Below, in pieces: positions 17,812 through 27,848 of a DNA stretch of 62,482 bases; within the stretch, counting starts at the first letter, position 1; each line of letters opens with the position of its first letter. The notes under the pieces are model-generated. The model ran no database searches. It was given only the letters and a program-made list of their open reading frames with translations, and had not been told where the DNA came from. The DNA comes from Alphaproteobacteria bacterium. Its GTDB lineage: Bacteria; Pseudomonadota; Alphaproteobacteria; Rickettsiales; VGDC01. The position numbers and the translations under genes were made by a program. The stretch lies in the NCBI GenBank assembly GCA_022450665.1, contig JAKUPQ010000005.1, forward strand, positions 1 through 62,482, written 5' to 3'.

Positions 17812-18600
17812 ATGAAACATCTCATTTGTGAGATTAAAAATGATGTGGCAGATGTGCGTCTAAACCGTCCCGAAGTGCATAATGCTTTCAACGAAACACT
17901 TATCAAAGAGCTTACAGAAACGTTCCGCGATTTAGGCGCTAACGATAAAGTGCGAGTTATTGTGATGTCAGGCGAAGGAAAGTCTTTTTGCGCCGGTGCC
18001 GATTTGAACTGGATGAGCCAGATGAAAAGCTATTCCATGGAGCAAAACATAGAAGACAGCCGCAAACTGGCAGAGATGTTTCACACTATCAATGAATGCC
18101 CTAAAGTGGTAATTGGTAAAGTTCATGGCGCTGCACTTGGCGGCGGAGTTGGCTTGGTTTCGGTATGCGATTATGCCATTGCCACCATAGATGCAAAATT
18201 TGGATTGACTGAAGTGCAGCTTGGCTTGGTGCCAGCAGTAATATCGCCATTTGTAGTGGCAAAAATGGGAGAATCTTATGCGCGTGTGTGGTTTATGTCT
18301 GGCGATAGATTCACGGCAGATCGTGCAGAGCACATGAACCTGATTCATGATGTGGCACATGATAATGCTACGCTGCAATTGCGCACCCGAAGCGCTATCC
18401 GCGATTTTATGCGTGCTGGCCCCACCGCAGCACGCGAAGCGAAAAAACTCATTGCCGATGTGCAAACTATGAAAGGTGAGCGTGAAAACCTTATTGCGCA
18501 CACCAGCAAAGTAATTGCCGAGCTTCGTGTGAGTGACGAAGGGCAAGAGGGCATGGAAGCCCTGCTTACAAAAAGCAAGCCAAGTTGGAATAAAGGGTAA
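17812..18600 (+). CDS. liuC: Methylglutaconyl-CoA hydratase (enoyl-CoA hydratase family)
   Basis: Hydrates 3-methylglutaconyl-CoA to HMG-CoA. The 262-residue crotonase-fold protein has the CoA-binding loop SFCAGADLNWM with the downstream MKSYSMEQNIEDS stretch found in this subfamily (as in human AUH), the second oxyanion loop GAALGGGVGLVSVCD and the catalytic-helix TEVQLGLVPAVISPFV. AAG/GGAAAGGAT before the ATG provides a ribosome-binding site. It lies between the two carboxylase subunit genes, as in liu operons, which supports the specific assignment over generic enoyl-CoA hydratase. Confidence 0.92.
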   Translation: MKHLICEIKNDVADVRLNRPEVHNAFNETLIKELTETFRDLGANDKVRVIVMSGEGKSFCAGADLNWMSQMKSYSMEQNIEDSRKLAEMFHTINECPKVVIGKVHGAALGGGVGLVSVCDYAIATIDAKFGLTEVQLGLVPAVISPFVVAKMGESYARVWFMSGDRFTADRAEHMNLIHDVAHDNATLQLRTRSAIRDFMRAGPTAAREAKKLIADVQTMKGERENLIAHTSKVIAELRVSDEGQEGMEALLTKSKPSWNKG

Positions 18601-18603
18601 GTT

Positions 18604-20103
18604 ATGGCCGGACGTATCCGCAAAATTCTGATAGCTAATCGCGGCGAAATAGCTAACCGCATCATTAGCACCTGCCGCGATTTGGGCATCGAAACCGTAT
18701 GCGTTTTTGCCGAGGCAGACCGCGATTTACCGTTTGTGTCCGAAGCAACCCAATGCCACAGTCTTGGTAGTGGAAGTTTGGCTGAAACATATATCAATAA
18801 ACAAAAGCTGATTGATATTGCACAAGCCACCGGCGCAGATGCCATACACCCAGGCTATGGGTTCTTATCAGAAAATGCTGATTTTTGTAAAATGGTAGAA
18901 TCTGCCGGGTTGATTTTTATTGGCCCGACAGCAAAAATTATTGCCTTAATGGGCGATAAGATCGCTTCGCGAGACACCGCAGAAAAAGCAGGTGTGCCGC
19001 TTATTCCGGGCTATAACGGTGATAAGCAGGATATGGAAACATTACGGGCTGAAGCGGATAAAATCGGCTATCCGGTGCTGGTAAAAGCTTCTGCCGGCGG
19101 CGGCGGAAAAGGTATGCGTGTGGTGGAAAAAGCTAAGGATTTTGCTGGCGCTTTAGAAGCCGCGCAATCCGAAGCACAAAATGCTTTTGGCGATTCGCGT
19201 GTGTTTGTCGAACGCTACATTACCAAACCGCGCCATATTGAAGTGCAGGTCTTTTCAGATACTCATGGTAACCATTTGCATTTGTTCGAGCGGGAGTGTT
19301 CAATTCAGCGTCGCCACCAAAAAATTATCGAAGAATCGCCATCCCCCGCTTTAAATGCCGAATTACGCGAAGAAATATGTGCAACAGCAGTAAATATTGC
19401 CAGCCATATTTCTTATCGTGGTGCAGGAACGGTGGAGTTTATTCTCGATGAAGATGGGCGTTTTTACTTTTTGGAAATGAATACACGCTTGCAGGTAGAG
19501 CATCCCATCACCGAGCTGGTGACCGGACAGGATTTGGTGCAATGGCAGATTATGGTGGCAGATGGTAAGCCATTGCCATTACGACAAAAAGACCTTGTGC
19601 AAAATGGCCACGCAATAGAAGTGCGGATTTATGCCGAAGATCCGGATAATAATTTTCTGCCCACCACTGGCACTATCGAACGTGTTGGCACGCCATGCGC
19701 GCAGCATTTGCGCTTTGAAAATGGCTATGCGGATGGCAATCAAATTACGGTTAACTACGACCCAATGCTGGCAAAAGTAGCGGTTTGGGCTGAAGAGCGT
19801 ACACTTGCCGCCGATAAGCTACGTCATGTGCTGGATGATGTGTGGTTTGCCGGAGTGAAAACCAATCGCAGTTATTTGCAACGTGTTTTAGCGCATCCGT
19901 CATTTATTGCAGGGGATACGTTCACTAGTTTTGTAGTTACACACGAGGCTGATCTCAAACAAAAGCCTATTGCTAATGATATACAGGCCGCCATGATTGC
20001 CGGTTTCGTTTTAGCGCGCCCGGAGCGGCAACGTCATCAGGCTTCGTCACAACCATATAACCCGTGGGTAGAACCCGTGCTCAGTGGTTTCAGGAACGCA
20101 TAG
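18604..20103 (+). CDS. liuD: Methylcrotonyl-CoA carboxylase alpha, biotin carboxylase part (split by in-frame TAG)
   Basis: ATP-dependent carboxylation of biotin. The 499 residues hold a complete biotin carboxylase: KILIANRGEIANRI at the start, HPGYGFLSENADF, the ATP-grasp Gly-rich loop KASAGGGGKGMR, the catalytic RRHQKIIEESP and EMNTRLQVEHPITE. Usual alpha subunits are about 660 residues and continue into the BT and biotin-carrier domains. Here a TAG at 20101-20103 ends the protein, and the next gene starts two codons later in the same frame with exactly the missing part. Read through, the product would be about 670 residues, a normal full length. Whether this is natural gene fission, a nonsense mutation or a sequencing error is not decided. 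AGGAA at 20092-20096 favours re-initiation. Confidence 0.88.
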   Translation: MAGRIRKILIANRGEIANRIISTCRDLGIETVCVFAEADRDLPFVSEATQCHSLGSGSLAETYINKQKLIDIAQATGADAIHPGYGFLSENADFCKMVESAGLIFIGPTAKIIALMGDKIASRDTAEKAGVPLIPGYNGDKQDMETLRAEADKIGYPVLVKASAGGGGKGMRVVEKAKDFAGALEAAQSEAQNAFGDSRVFVERYITKPRHIEVQVFSDTHGNHLHLFERECSIQRRHQKIIEESPSPALNAELREEICATAVNIASHISYRGAGTVEFILDEDGRFYFLEMNTRLQVEHPITELVTGQDLVQWQIMVADGKPLPLRQKDLVQNGHAIEVRIYAEDPDNNFLPTTGTIERVGTPCAQHLRFENGYADGNQITVNYDPMLAKVAVWAEERTLAADKLRHVLDDVWFAGVKTNRSYLQRVLAHPSFIAGDTFTSFVVTHEADLKQKPIANDIQAAMIAGFVLARPERQRHQASSQPYNPWVEPVLSGFRNA

Positions 20104-20106
20104 ATT

Positions 20107-20616
20107 ATGAAAAAAATATTTGTAATTAACGGACAAGAAGTGCCGGTTGAAAATATGGTCATTCGCGCAGGGCAGGTTAGCTTTACGTTGGATGGGGTGG
20201 ATTATGCTTTTTCAGGAGCGCCGGATGCGCATGGCGAATTCACTATTAACAGCCAACACAGCAATTACAATGGTTTTGTAGGCAAGCGTACACAGCAAGG
20301 CATGCAAACGATTTTTATGCATGGCGGTATCGAAGCACATATCGACCAACATGGATTAACCCGCAACAAAAGCCAAGCCGGTAGTAAAGGTGCGGCACAT
20401 ACGGCGCCCATGCCTGGTACGATACAAAAAATACTGGTAACGCCCGGACAAGTGGTAGAAGCAGGTGAGCCACTGGTAATCATGGAAGCCATGAAGCTGC
20501 AGCTGAATATCGAAGCCGCCTACGCAGGTACCGTAGAAGAGGTATTATGCGAAACAGGTGGGCTGGTGAGTGACGGTACGTTGTTAGTTGATGTAAAAAG
20601 TAACGATGCACAATAA
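20107..20616 (+). CDS. Methylcrotonyl-CoA carboxylase alpha, BT and biotin-carrier part
   Basis: A 169-residue protein in the same frame as the preceding biotin carboxylase gene. Residues 1-95 (with IRAGQVSFTLDGVDYAF) look like the BT beta-barrel that holds the alpha subunit onto the beta subunit. Residues 100-165 are a biotinyl domain with APMPGTIQKILVTPGQVVE and the biotinylation motif MEAMKL, Lys130 being the expected biotin site. Its ATG follows AGGAA at 10 bases. The stop is followed after 20 bases by the HMG-CoA lyase gene. Free carrier subunits are known in acetyl-CoA carboxylase; for methylcrotonyl-CoA carboxylase fusion is the rule, so this is unusual. Confidence 0.88.
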   Translation: MKKIFVINGQEVPVENMVIRAGQVSFTLDGVDYAFSGAPDAHGEFTINSQHSNYNGFVGKRTQQGMQTIFMHGGIEAHIDQHGLTRNKSQAGSKGAAHTAPMPGTIQKILVTPGQVVEAGEPLVIMEAMKLQLNIEAAYAGTVEEVLCETGGLVSDGTLLVDVKSNDAQ

Positions 20617-20636
20617 TTTGCACGAAAGGCCTTGCC

Positions 20637-21554
20637 ATGATGACAGTGACACCTAAACGGGTGAAAATTGTTGAAGTAGGTGCGCGGGATGGCCTGCAAA
20701 ATGAAAAAAAGCCCATCGCCACCCAAGATAAATTTACTTTCATTAAAATGCTGGCCGAAGCTGGGCATAAGAATATAGAGCTAACCAGCTTTGTACGACC
20801 TGATGCGATTCCTCAGTTATCTGACGCACAGGAATTAATGGCATTGGTCAACGCTCATCCTTTCGCGCCTGATATTCAGTTTTCGGCGCTGGTGCCAAAC
20901 ATGAAGGGGTTGGAAAAAGCGATTGAAACGGGAGTGAAAGAAATTGCTCTTTTTGTTGCTACTTCCGATAGCTTTTCAAAACGTAATATCAATGCCACTG
21001 TTGATGAATCATATGCCCGTATTGCACCGGTAGCAAAAGCAGCCTTAGATGAAGGACTGCGTGTACGCGGATACCTCTCTACTGTGTTTGGTTGCCCTTA
21101 TGAAGGCACTATTGCTACAAATGCGGTAGTAGATGGTTGTAAGCGACTCGAAGATCTGGGAGTGTACGAAGTATCCTTAGGGGACACGACCGGTGTAGCC
21201 ACTCCGCTTCAAGTACAAACTCTTTTGGATGTGCTACTGATTAACATCACACCCTATAAATTGGCAATGCATTTTCATGATACTCGGGGAATGGCTGTGG
21301 CTAATACCCTCGCTGCATTGGACATGGGAATTGTTAACTATGATGCCTCTGCCGGTGGTTTGGGAGGATGCCCTTATGCTAAAGGCGCAAGCGGTAATGT
21401 AGCTACAGAAGATTTGGTGTATTTATTTCACGCGATGAATATTCAAACCGGAATTGATATGGATAAGCTTATTTCAGCCTCGAAATTCATGCTTGATAAG
21501 CTAGATGTCGAAAGCCCGTCTAAGGTGCATCGCGTATTTGCGAATAACGGCTAA
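20637..21554 (+). CDS. mvaB: Hydroxymethylglutaryl-CoA lyase
   Basis: Cleaves HMG-CoA to acetyl-CoA and acetoacetate, the last step of leucine breakdown. The 305-residue TIM-barrel protein has the metal- and substrate-binding VGARDGLQNEK near the start, the barrel strand SLGDTTGVATP, HFHDTRGMAVANTLAAL with metal ligands, and the signature GGLGGCPYAKGASGN with catalytic Cys245. Two adjacent ATGs (20637, 20640) are possible. It is the end of the core leucine block. A 97-base gap without a clear terminator separates it from the next acyl-CoA synthetase, which may have its own promoter. Confidence 0.95.
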   Translation: MMTVTPKRVKIVEVGARDGLQNEKKPIATQDKFTFIKMLAEAGHKNIELTSFVRPDAIPQLSDAQELMALVNAHPFAPDIQFSALVPNMKGLEKAIETGVKEIALFVATSDSFSKRNINATVDESYARIAPVAKAALDEGLRVRGYLSTVFGCPYEGTIATNAVVDGCKRLEDLGVYEVSLGDTTGVATPLQVQTLLDVLLINITPYKLAMHFHDTRGMAVANTLAALDMGIVNYDASAGGLGGCPYAKGASGNVATEDLVYLFHAMNIQTGIDMDKLISASKFMLDKLDVESPSKVHRVFANNG

Positions 21555-21651
21555 TAAACTCTAAAAAAAGTGGCTTTCCCGATAATGCTCCTGTAAAAAT
21601 GCAGGTTAGCAAATAATAAATAATGCCTTAACGTGGCATAGGGAGCATTGC

Positions 21652-23298
21652 ATGGAACAACATAATATATACGATATGGCCTTGCCGCAGAATAAAGCCA
21701 ATTTTATTGCGCTAACCCCACTGCAATTTATAGAACGTACCGCACAGATCTATCCCGATAGGACATCTGTTATTCATGGCGATAAGCAGTTTACATGGAA
21801 GCAGACCTATGCGCGATGCCGGCAATTGGCTTCGGCTTTACAAAAGAAAGGCATAGTCCGTGGCCAAACCGTGGCTGTGCTGGCAAATAATACACCAGAA
21901 CACATCGAAGCGCATTACGGCATTCCCATGTGCGGCGCGGTTATTACCTCGCTTAATACCCGATTAGATGCTGCTCTAATTGCCTTTCAACTTATTCATA
22001 GTGAAGCAAAAGTATTGATTGTGGATCGCCAATACAGCGCACAAGTTCAAGAAGCGTTAGAAATGCTCGATAAAGCTCCGCTCATTATTGATATTGATGA
22101 TCCGGAATATAAAGGCGGTACATTGCTAGGCGATGCAGACTATGAGGCTTTTATTGCTACGGGCGATCCAGAATTTGATTGGTATTGGCCAAACGATGAA
22201 TGGGATGCTATTTCCATGAATTATACTTCAGGCACAACCGGCGACCCTAAAGGAGTAGTATATCATCATCGTGGTGCATTTTTAAACTCTATGGGTAATG
22301 CAGTAGCGTGGAACATGCAGCATCATCCGGTGTATTTATGGACGTTACCAATGTTTCATGCCAGCGGCTGGTGCTTTCACTGGACAATTACGGCGATGGC
22401 CGGAACGCATATTTGTTTGCGCAAAGTCGAGGCCGCCCCAATTTTTGATTTAATTAAAACCCATCATGTCACTTATTTTACCGCCGCGCCGATTGTACTG
22501 AATATGCTGGTGAATGCACCGCCAGAAGTGAAAAAGCGCTTTGATTATACGGTAAAAGTAATGACGGCAGGCTCGGCGCCACCAGCAGCGGTGCTGGAAG
22601 CAATGGCCACAATGGGTTTTGATGTGACGCATGTATATGGCGCAACCGAAGTATTTGGCCCTAATATGTCCTGTGCGTGGCACCCGGAATGGAGTGCGCT
22701 TGAGGATGAAGAACAAGCGTATCTTAAAGCCCGTCAAGGTGTGCGCACACAGTTTTTAGAAAAAATGATAGTTGGTAAAACAGACACTTGCGAAGAGGTG
22801 CCGTGGGATGGTCTAACCATGGGCGAAGTGCTTATGCGTGGCAATACCGTGATGAAAGGCTATTTGAAAAACCCGAAAACCACGGCAAAAACTTTTTCTG
22901 GTGGCTGGTATCATACGGGAGATCTAGCCGTGCGCCATCCCGATGGATACATAGAGGTCAAAGATCGCCTTAAAGATATTATTATTTCTGGTGCCGAAAA
23001 CATCTCTACCATCGAAGTAGAAAGCGTAATATATCGTCATCCGGCAGTGCTAGAGGCGGCGGTCGTGGCTAAACCTGATGATAAATGGGGAGAGGTTCCC
23101 TGTGCATTTATTGAGCTGAAACCGAATGCAGCATTGAGTGAAGATGAAATGATTACGTATTGCCGGGATAAAATGGCGCATTATAAAGCCCCAAAATATG
23201 TAGTGTTTGGTGCGCTGGATAAGACATCTACCGGTAAAATTCAAAAATATGTGCTGCGTGAAAAAGCAAAACATGTACCCATAAGGAAAACAGAATGA
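21652..23298 (+). CDS. AMP-forming acyl-CoA synthetase (second copy)
   Basis: A 548-residue adenylate-forming enzyme with NYTSGTTGDPKGVVYHHRG, the Tyr-Gly-Ala-Thr-Glu-Val-Phe-Gly motif, WYHTGDLAVRHPDGYIEV, KDIIISGAENISTIEVE and terminal Lys motif STGKIQKYVLRE. The YHHRGAFLNSMGNA stretch and the LPMFHASGWCFHWT motif place it with the medium/short-chain fatty acid (AMP-binding, AcsA-like LcfB/AAE) group. It differs clearly from the synthetase at 12566, so the cluster has two with probably different acids as substrates. GGGAG precedes the ATG. The stop overlaps the ATG of the thiolase gene (ATGA). Confidence 0.88.
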   Translation: MEQHNIYDMALPQNKANFIALTPLQFIERTAQIYPDRTSVIHGDKQFTWKQTYARCRQLASALQKKGIVRGQTVAVLANNTPEHIEAHYGIPMCGAVITSLNTRLDAALIAFQLIHSEAKVLIVDRQYSAQVQEALEMLDKAPLIIDIDDPEYKGGTLLGDADYEAFIATGDPEFDWYWPNDEWDAISMNYTSGTTGDPKGVVYHHRGAFLNSMGNAVAWNMQHHPVYLWTLPMFHASGWCFHWTITAMAGTHICLRKVEAAPIFDLIKTHHVTYFTAAPIVLNMLVNAPPEVKKRFDYTVKVMTAGSAPPAAVLEAMATMGFDVTHVYGATEVFGPNMSCAWHPEWSALEDEEQAYLKARQGVRTQFLEKMIVGKTDTCEEVPWDGLTMGEVLMRGNTVMKGYLKNPKTTAKTFSGGWYHTGDLAVRHPDGYIEVKDRLKDIIISGAENISTIEVESVIYRHPAVLEAAVVAKPDDKWGEVPCAFIELKPNAALSEDEMITYCRDKMAHYKAPKYVVFGALDKTSTGKIQKYVLREKAKHVPIRKTE

Positions 23299-24479
23299 GC
23301 GATGCAGTTGTAATTGTTGGTGCAGCGCGTACTCCCATGGGTGGAATGCTGGGAGATTTCGCTAATGCACCTGCCGTGTTACTAGGGGCTACCGCCATCG
23401 AAGCTGCGATGGAACGCGCAAAAATTAAACCCGAGCATATTGCCGAAGTGATTATGGGTTGCGTTTTGGCAGCAGGGCAGGGTCAGGCACCTGCACGTCA
23501 GGCTGCACGCGCTGCGGGTGTGGCTGATGCAAGTGGTGCCACAACAGTGAACAAAATGTGTGGCAGTGGCATGAAGGCTGTGATGCTGGCACATGATGCG
23601 TTATTAGCAGGTAGTGGCGTTGCTTATGTGGCTGGCGGTATGGAAAACATGAGCAATGCTCCCTATTTATTGCCCAAAGCCCGTGCTGGAATGCGCATGG
23701 GGCATGGTCAGCTAATCGATCATATGTTTTTTGATGGATTGGAAGATGCTTATGACAAAGGGCGATTAATGGGCAGTTTTGCCGAAGAATGCGCCAACAG
23801 GTATCACTTTACACGCGAAGCACAGGATGCCTTCGCTATCGAATCTTTACGCCGTGCATTGGCGGCAACAGAAGAAGGTAAGTTTACCGATGAAATTTCT
23901 CCCGTAGCACTTAAGGAGCGCAAAGGCGAGCGGGTTGTAGCACAAGATGAACAACCGGCAAAAGCGCGCCCTGAAAAAATTCCGCAGTTAAAACCTGCTT
24001 TTCGCGCCGACGGCACCGTGACTGCCGCCAATGCCAGCAGTATTTCGGATGGCGCTGCCGCATTGGTGTTAATGCGTGAAAGTGATGCACTGGCACAAGG
24101 CCTTACACCGCTTGCACGCATTGTTGCCCATGCCAGCCATGCCCGCGCACCGAGCGAATTTGCCGTTGCTCCTGTGGGCGCATTGCAAAAGCTATTACAA
24201 AAAGCAAATTGGTCGGTGGACGAAGTTGATCTGTGGGAAATTAATGAAGCATTTGCTGTTGTCACCATGGCCGCTATGCACGACCTGAAACTCGACCATG
24301 CTAAGGTGAATGTTCATGGTGGCGCATGTGCTTTGGGGCATCCCATTGGTGCATCTGGCGCACGTATTCTGGTTACGTTGCTTTATGCGTTGCAATATTA
24401 TGGAAAAACCAAAGGCGTAGCAACCTTATGCATTGGTGGCGGCGAAGCTACGGCCATGGCGATTGAGAGGTTGGCGTGA
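23295..24479 (+). CDS. Acetyl-CoA acetyltransferase (thiolase)
   Basis: Condenses or cleaves acetoacetyl-CoA (and perhaps 2-methylacetoacetyl-CoA). The 394-residue protein carries all thiolase residues: nucleophile Cys89 in NKMCGSGMKAVMLA, the NEAF motif in LWEINEAFAVV, the base His in GGACALGHPIGASGAR and Cys379 in LCIGGGEATA. It overlaps its neighbours on both sides (ATGA upstream, GTG start of the next gene downstream), showing tight coupling with the synthetase and the dehydrogenase. It completes the route from acetoacetate (HMG-CoA lyase product) or isoleucine-derived intermediates to acetyl-CoA. Confidence 0.95.
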   Translation: MSDAVVIVGAARTPMGGMLGDFANAPAVLLGATAIEAAMERAKIKPEHIAEVIMGCVLAAGQGQAPARQAARAAGVADASGATTVNKMCGSGMKAVMLAHDALLAGSGVAYVAGGMENMSNAPYLLPKARAGMRMGHGQLIDHMFFDGLEDAYDKGRLMGSFAEECANRYHFTREAQDAFAIESLRRALAATEEGKFTDEISPVALKERKGERVVAQDEQPAKARPEKIPQLKPAFRADGTVTAANASSISDGAAALVLMRESDALAQGLTPLARIVAHASHARAPSEFAVAPVGALQKLLQKANWSVDEVDLWEINEAFAVVTMAAMHDLKLDHAKVNVHGGACALGHPIGASGARILVTLLYALQYYGKTKGVATLCIGGGEATAMAIERLA

Positions 24480-25237
24480 ATATAACTGGAAAAGTAGCTA
24501 TTGTTACCGGCGGCGGCAGTGGTATTGGCGAAAATGTAGCGCGTGGTTTTGCCAAAGCAGGTGCAAAAGTTGTTATACTTGATCGCGATATGGATGCCGC
24601 CACCACAGTAGCCAAAGAAATCGGAGCAGCAGCAATAGAATGTGATGTTGCGGATAGCCAAAGCGCCACATCTGCATTTGAAGTATCGCGTCGAAACCAT
24701 GGCAATTGCCATGCATTAGTACATTGCGCTGGTATCCTTATGGGTAAGCGTATTTTGGGCAAAGATGGCGCGGCAGATCTGGAACATTTTGCCAAAGTGG
24801 TAAATGTGAATCTGGTGGGCAGCTTCAATATGCTGCGCTTAGCAGCAGCTCAAATGAGCGAGAACGATGCGCTTGACGATGGCGAGCGTGGCATAATTAT
24901 TACCACCTCCTCAATTGCAGCCTATGAAGGGCAAATAGGGCAGGCGGCATATGCAGCATCGAAAGGCGGCGTCGCCTCACTCACATTGCCTGCCGCCCGT
25001 GAACTGGCACGGTTTGGCATACGGGTAATGGCCATTGCCCCAGGCATGGTAGCAACGCCCATGATTATGCAGCTTCCGCAAGAAACACAAGAAGATCTGA
25101 TTGCACCGGTGCCCTTTCCACATCGTTTTGCGCAACCAGAGGAGTTTACAAAGCTGGCATTGCATATTATAGATAACGCCATGCTGAACGGCGAAGTGAT
25201 TCGACTCGACGGAGCAAATCGACTGCAACCCAAATAA
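24476..25237 (+). CDS. SDR-family 3-hydroxyacyl-CoA dehydrogenase (HSD10-like)
   Basis: A 253-residue short-chain dehydrogenase starting with GTG. It has the cofactor loop [15 protein letters not shown], an acidic Asp in VVILDRD suggesting NAD, and the catalytic set Ser146, Tyr159 and Lys163 in [13 protein letters not shown]. The C-terminal [16 protein letters not shown] block and the whole layout resemble type II 3-hydroxyacyl-CoA dehydrogenases (HSD17B10), which oxidise 2-methyl-3-hydroxybutyryl-CoA and short 3-hydroxyacyl-CoAs. Together with the thiolase it suggests isoleucine or short fatty acid breakdown. A residues-insertion around 125-135 (acidic) is typical of the group. Confidence 0.87.
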   Translation: MNITGKVAIVTGGGSGIGENVARGFAKAGAKVVILDRDMDAATTVAKEIGAAAIECDVADSQSATSAFEVSRRNHGNCHALVHCAGILMGKRILGKDGAADLEHFAKVVNVNLVGSFNMLRLAAAQMSENDALDDGERGIIITTSSIAAYEGQIGQAAYAASKGGVASLTLPAARELARFGIRVMAIAPGMVATPMIMQLPQETQEDLIAPVPFPHRFAQPEEFTKLALHIIDNAMLNGEVIRLDGANRLQPK

Positions 25238-25250
25238 CAGAGCCATATTC

Positions 25251-26561
25251 ATGCGATTATCCCAATTCTTTTTGCCGCTAATTAAAGAAAATCCGGCAGA
25301 AGCTCAGATTGTGTCCCACCGTCTCATGCTACGGGCAGGAATGGTGCGTCAGCTTTCCGGAGGAATTTATAGCTGGCTACCCTTAGGGTTGCGGGTGCTG
25401 AACAATATTGCAAATATCGTGCGCGAAGAGCAAAACAAAGCCGGAATGAACGAAATTCTTATGCCTACCATTCAACCGGCAGAGCTATGGAAAGAATCTG
25501 GCCGCTACGATGATTATGGCAAAGAAATGCTACGTATTACCGATCGCCACGAACGTGAAATGCTGTATGGCCCCACCAATGAAGAAGTGGTAACAACTAT
25601 TTTTCGCGATGCGGTGAAAAGCTATAAAAATATGCCTGCAATGCTCTACCATATACAATGGAAATTTCGTGACGAAATTCGCCCGCGCTTTGGCGTAATG
25701 CGAGGCCGTGAATTCTTAATGAAAGACGCTTATAGCTTCGATATAGACGAAGAATCGGCTATCAAATCCTATAATTTAATGTATGACACCTATCTGAATA
25801 CCTTTGCGCGGCTTGGCGTGGCAGCAGTTGCAGTGCGTGCGCCCACAGGCCCCATTGGCGGAAGCCTGAGCCATGAGTTTCACATTGTTGCAGAAACCGG
25901 CGAAAGCGAAATTTATTACGACGCGCAACTGGATGATATCCGCGATGGTAAAATCACTATGTCTACGGAGCAAATGCGTGAGCTGTATGCCATGGAAGTC
26001 GAACAGCATGATCCTGAGCAATGCGATGTTCCTGCCGAGCGTTTGCGCAAAGCCCGTGGCATTGAAGTGGGGCATATTTTTAATTTTGGCACCAAATACA
26101 CCGAATGCATGAATGCCCGCATTGCAGGGCCAGACGGGCAAATGGTCGCGCCAAATTGCGGATCTTATGGAATTGGTGTATCGCGCCTAGTGGGGGGAAT
26201 TATTGAAGCTTGCCATGACGAAAACGGGATTGTGTGGCCAGAAGAAGTCGCACCTTTCAAAGTGGGCCTTGTGAATATTCGCGGCAAAGACGAAGCATGC
26301 GTCACAACAGCCGATAATATCTATAATCTTTTGCAAAATGCAAATGTGGAAGTGCTGTATGACGATACCGAAGAAAGCGCCGGAAAAAAATTCGCCGCGA
26401 TGGATTTGATTGGCCTGCCGTGGCAAATCGTGGTTGGCCCCCGTGGCGTAGAAGCTGGCACAGTAGAGCTAAAAAACCGTAAATCCGGCGAAAAGCAGGA
26501 ACTGAGCTTGGAGTCTGCACTGGAGATGATCACAAAACGCAAACAAGCCGTGGCGGCGTGA
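25251..26561 (+). CDS. proS: Prolyl-tRNA synthetase
   Basis: Charges tRNA-Pro. The 436-residue class II synthetase is the short form without the editing insertion found in alphaproteobacteria. Motif 1 region ([20 protein letters not shown]), motif 2 with [21 protein letters not shown] and motif 3 with [16 protein letters not shown] are all present, followed by an anticodon-binding domain. The ATG lies 14 bases after the SDR gene with no terminator, so proS may be transcribed from the catabolic cluster as well as from an internal promoter. Its downstream partners lolC, lolD and dnaE follow in the order common in Alphaproteobacteria. Confidence 0.96.
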   Translation: MRLSQFFLPLIKENPAEAQIVSHRLMLRAGMVRQLSGGIYSWLPLGLRVLNNIANIVREEQNKAGMNEILMPTIQPAELWKESGRYDDYGKEMLRITDRHEREMLYGPTNEEVVTTIFRDAVKSYKNMPAMLYHIQWKFRDEIRPRFGVMRGREFLMKDAYSFDIDEESAIKSYNLMYDTYLNTFARLGVAAVAVRAPTGPIGGSLSHEFHIVAETGESEIYYDAQLDDIRDGKITMSTEQMRELYAMEVEQHDPEQCDVPAERLRKARGIEVGHIFNFGTKYTECMNARIAGPDGQMVAPNCGSYGIGVSRLVGGIIEACHDENGIVWPEEVAPFKVGLVNIRGKDEACVTTADNIYNLLQNANVEVLYDDTEESAGKKFAAMDLIGLPWQIVVGPRGVEAGTVELKNRKSGEKQELSLESALEMITKRKQAVAA

Positions 26562-26594
26562 TTAGCACATATTACATAGATAGAAACACCACTT

Positions 26595-27848
26595 ATGATT
26601 AAACCTTTTGAATGGATGCTGGCTTTTCGCTATTTGCGTGCGCGCAGGGCAGAGGGATTTATCTCGGTTATTGCCGGATTCTCGCTTACGGGCATTGCGC
26701 TTGGCGTGGCTACACTTATTGTAGTAATGGCGGTAATGAATGGTTTTCGCACCGAATTGCTCGGACGTATTTTAGGCATTAGTGGTCATGTGCAGATTTA
26801 TGATTCCCGTGGCGCGATGTTCGATTATGACGAACGCGCACAGGAGTTTTTAAGATTAGAGCATGTTACTTCTGCCTCTGCACAAGTGGAAGGGCAGGTG
26901 ATGGTAAGCGCCAATGGTCAGGCACAAGGTGTAATGATCAATGGGCTGCGTGGCAAAGACATACAAAAAAAACCATTAGTAGCAGAGCATATTGTTGCAG
27001 GCAATTTGGAAGCATTTAACAACGGCGAAGGCGTGCTGGTTGGGGCGAGGCTGGCACAAAAACTGGGGCTGGGCATTGGGGATAATATTACCCTCATATC
27101 TCCCGAAGGACGCGCTACAATTGCAGGAATGATGCCCCGCGTGAAAGCTTACCCCATTGCGGCAATGTTTGATGTGGGCATGTTTGAGTATGATTCCGGC
27201 TTGGTCTTTATGCCGTTTGAAGAAGCGCAAATCTTTTTCAAGCTAGCGCGTGGAGAAGATACCGCAGTGTCTTCTATAGAATTAATGGTAGACAATCCAA
27301 AACAAGCGGCAGCGGTGGCGGCAGAAATTGCCCGCACAAACCCACAGCTTTATGTGCAAAGCTGGGAAGATACCAACGCGCAGTTTTTTAATGCGCTAAA
27401 GGTAGAGCGCAGCGTGATGTTTTTGATTCTTACGCTCATCATAATTGTGGCTGCGTTTAATATTATCTCCAGCCTGATTATGCTGGTGCGCGATAAAACC
27501 CGCGATATAGCGATTATGCGTACTATGGGCGCTCCTCGCGGCTCAATATTGCGGGTGTTCTTTATATGCGGCTCCAGCATTGGTGTGATTGGTACTGTGA
27601 CGGGAGTGGCGCTGGGGCTGACATTTGCATTGAATATTGATAGCATTAAGGTGTTTTTACAAGGTCTTACCGGAGTAGAGCTTTTTGATCCCACGATTTA
27701 CTTCTTATCGACTCTGCCTGCCGAAGTGAACTTTGTTGAGGTCGCTAGAATTTCGCTAATGTCGCTGGCATTGTCTTTTGCTGCAACATGGTATCCGGCA
27801 TGGCGCGCAGCGCGCCTCGACCCAGCGGAGGCATTGCGTTATGAGTGA
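26595..27848 (+). CDS. lolC: Lipoprotein-releasing ABC transporter permease LolC/E
   Basis: Inner-membrane permease that extracts outer-membrane lipoproteins for hand-over to LolA. The 417-residue protein has the usual layout: one N-terminal transmembrane segment (about 22-47, with a preceding FEWMLAFRYLRARRAEGF), a large periplasmic domain, then three C-terminal segments (about 270-300, 318-345 and 380-405). ERSVMFLILTLIIIVAAFNI and RDIAIMRTMGAP are conserved LolC/E sequences. Only one permease gene is present, as in most alphaproteobacteria, which use a single LolC/E-like (LolF) type protein. It overlaps lolD by eight bases. Confidence 0.94.
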   Translation: MIKPFEWMLAFRYLRARRAEGFISVIAGFSLTGIALGVATLIVVMAVMNGFRTELLGRILGISGHVQIYDSRGAMFDYDERAQEFLRLEHVTSASAQVEGQVMVSANGQAQGVMINGLRGKDIQKKPLVAEHIVAGNLEAFNNGEGVLVGARLAQKLGLGIGDNITLISPEGRATIAGMMPRVKAYPIAAMFDVGMFEYDSGLVFMPFEEAQIFFKLARGEDTAVSSIELMVDNPKQAAAVAAEIARTNPQLYVQSWEDTNAQFFNALKVERSVMFLILTLIIIVAAFNIISSLIMLVRDKTRDIAIMRTMGAPRGSILRVFFICGSSIGVIGTVTGVALGLTFALNIDSIKVFLQGLTGVELFDPTIYFLSTLPAEVNFVEVARISLMSLALSFAATWYPAWRAARLDPAEALRYE

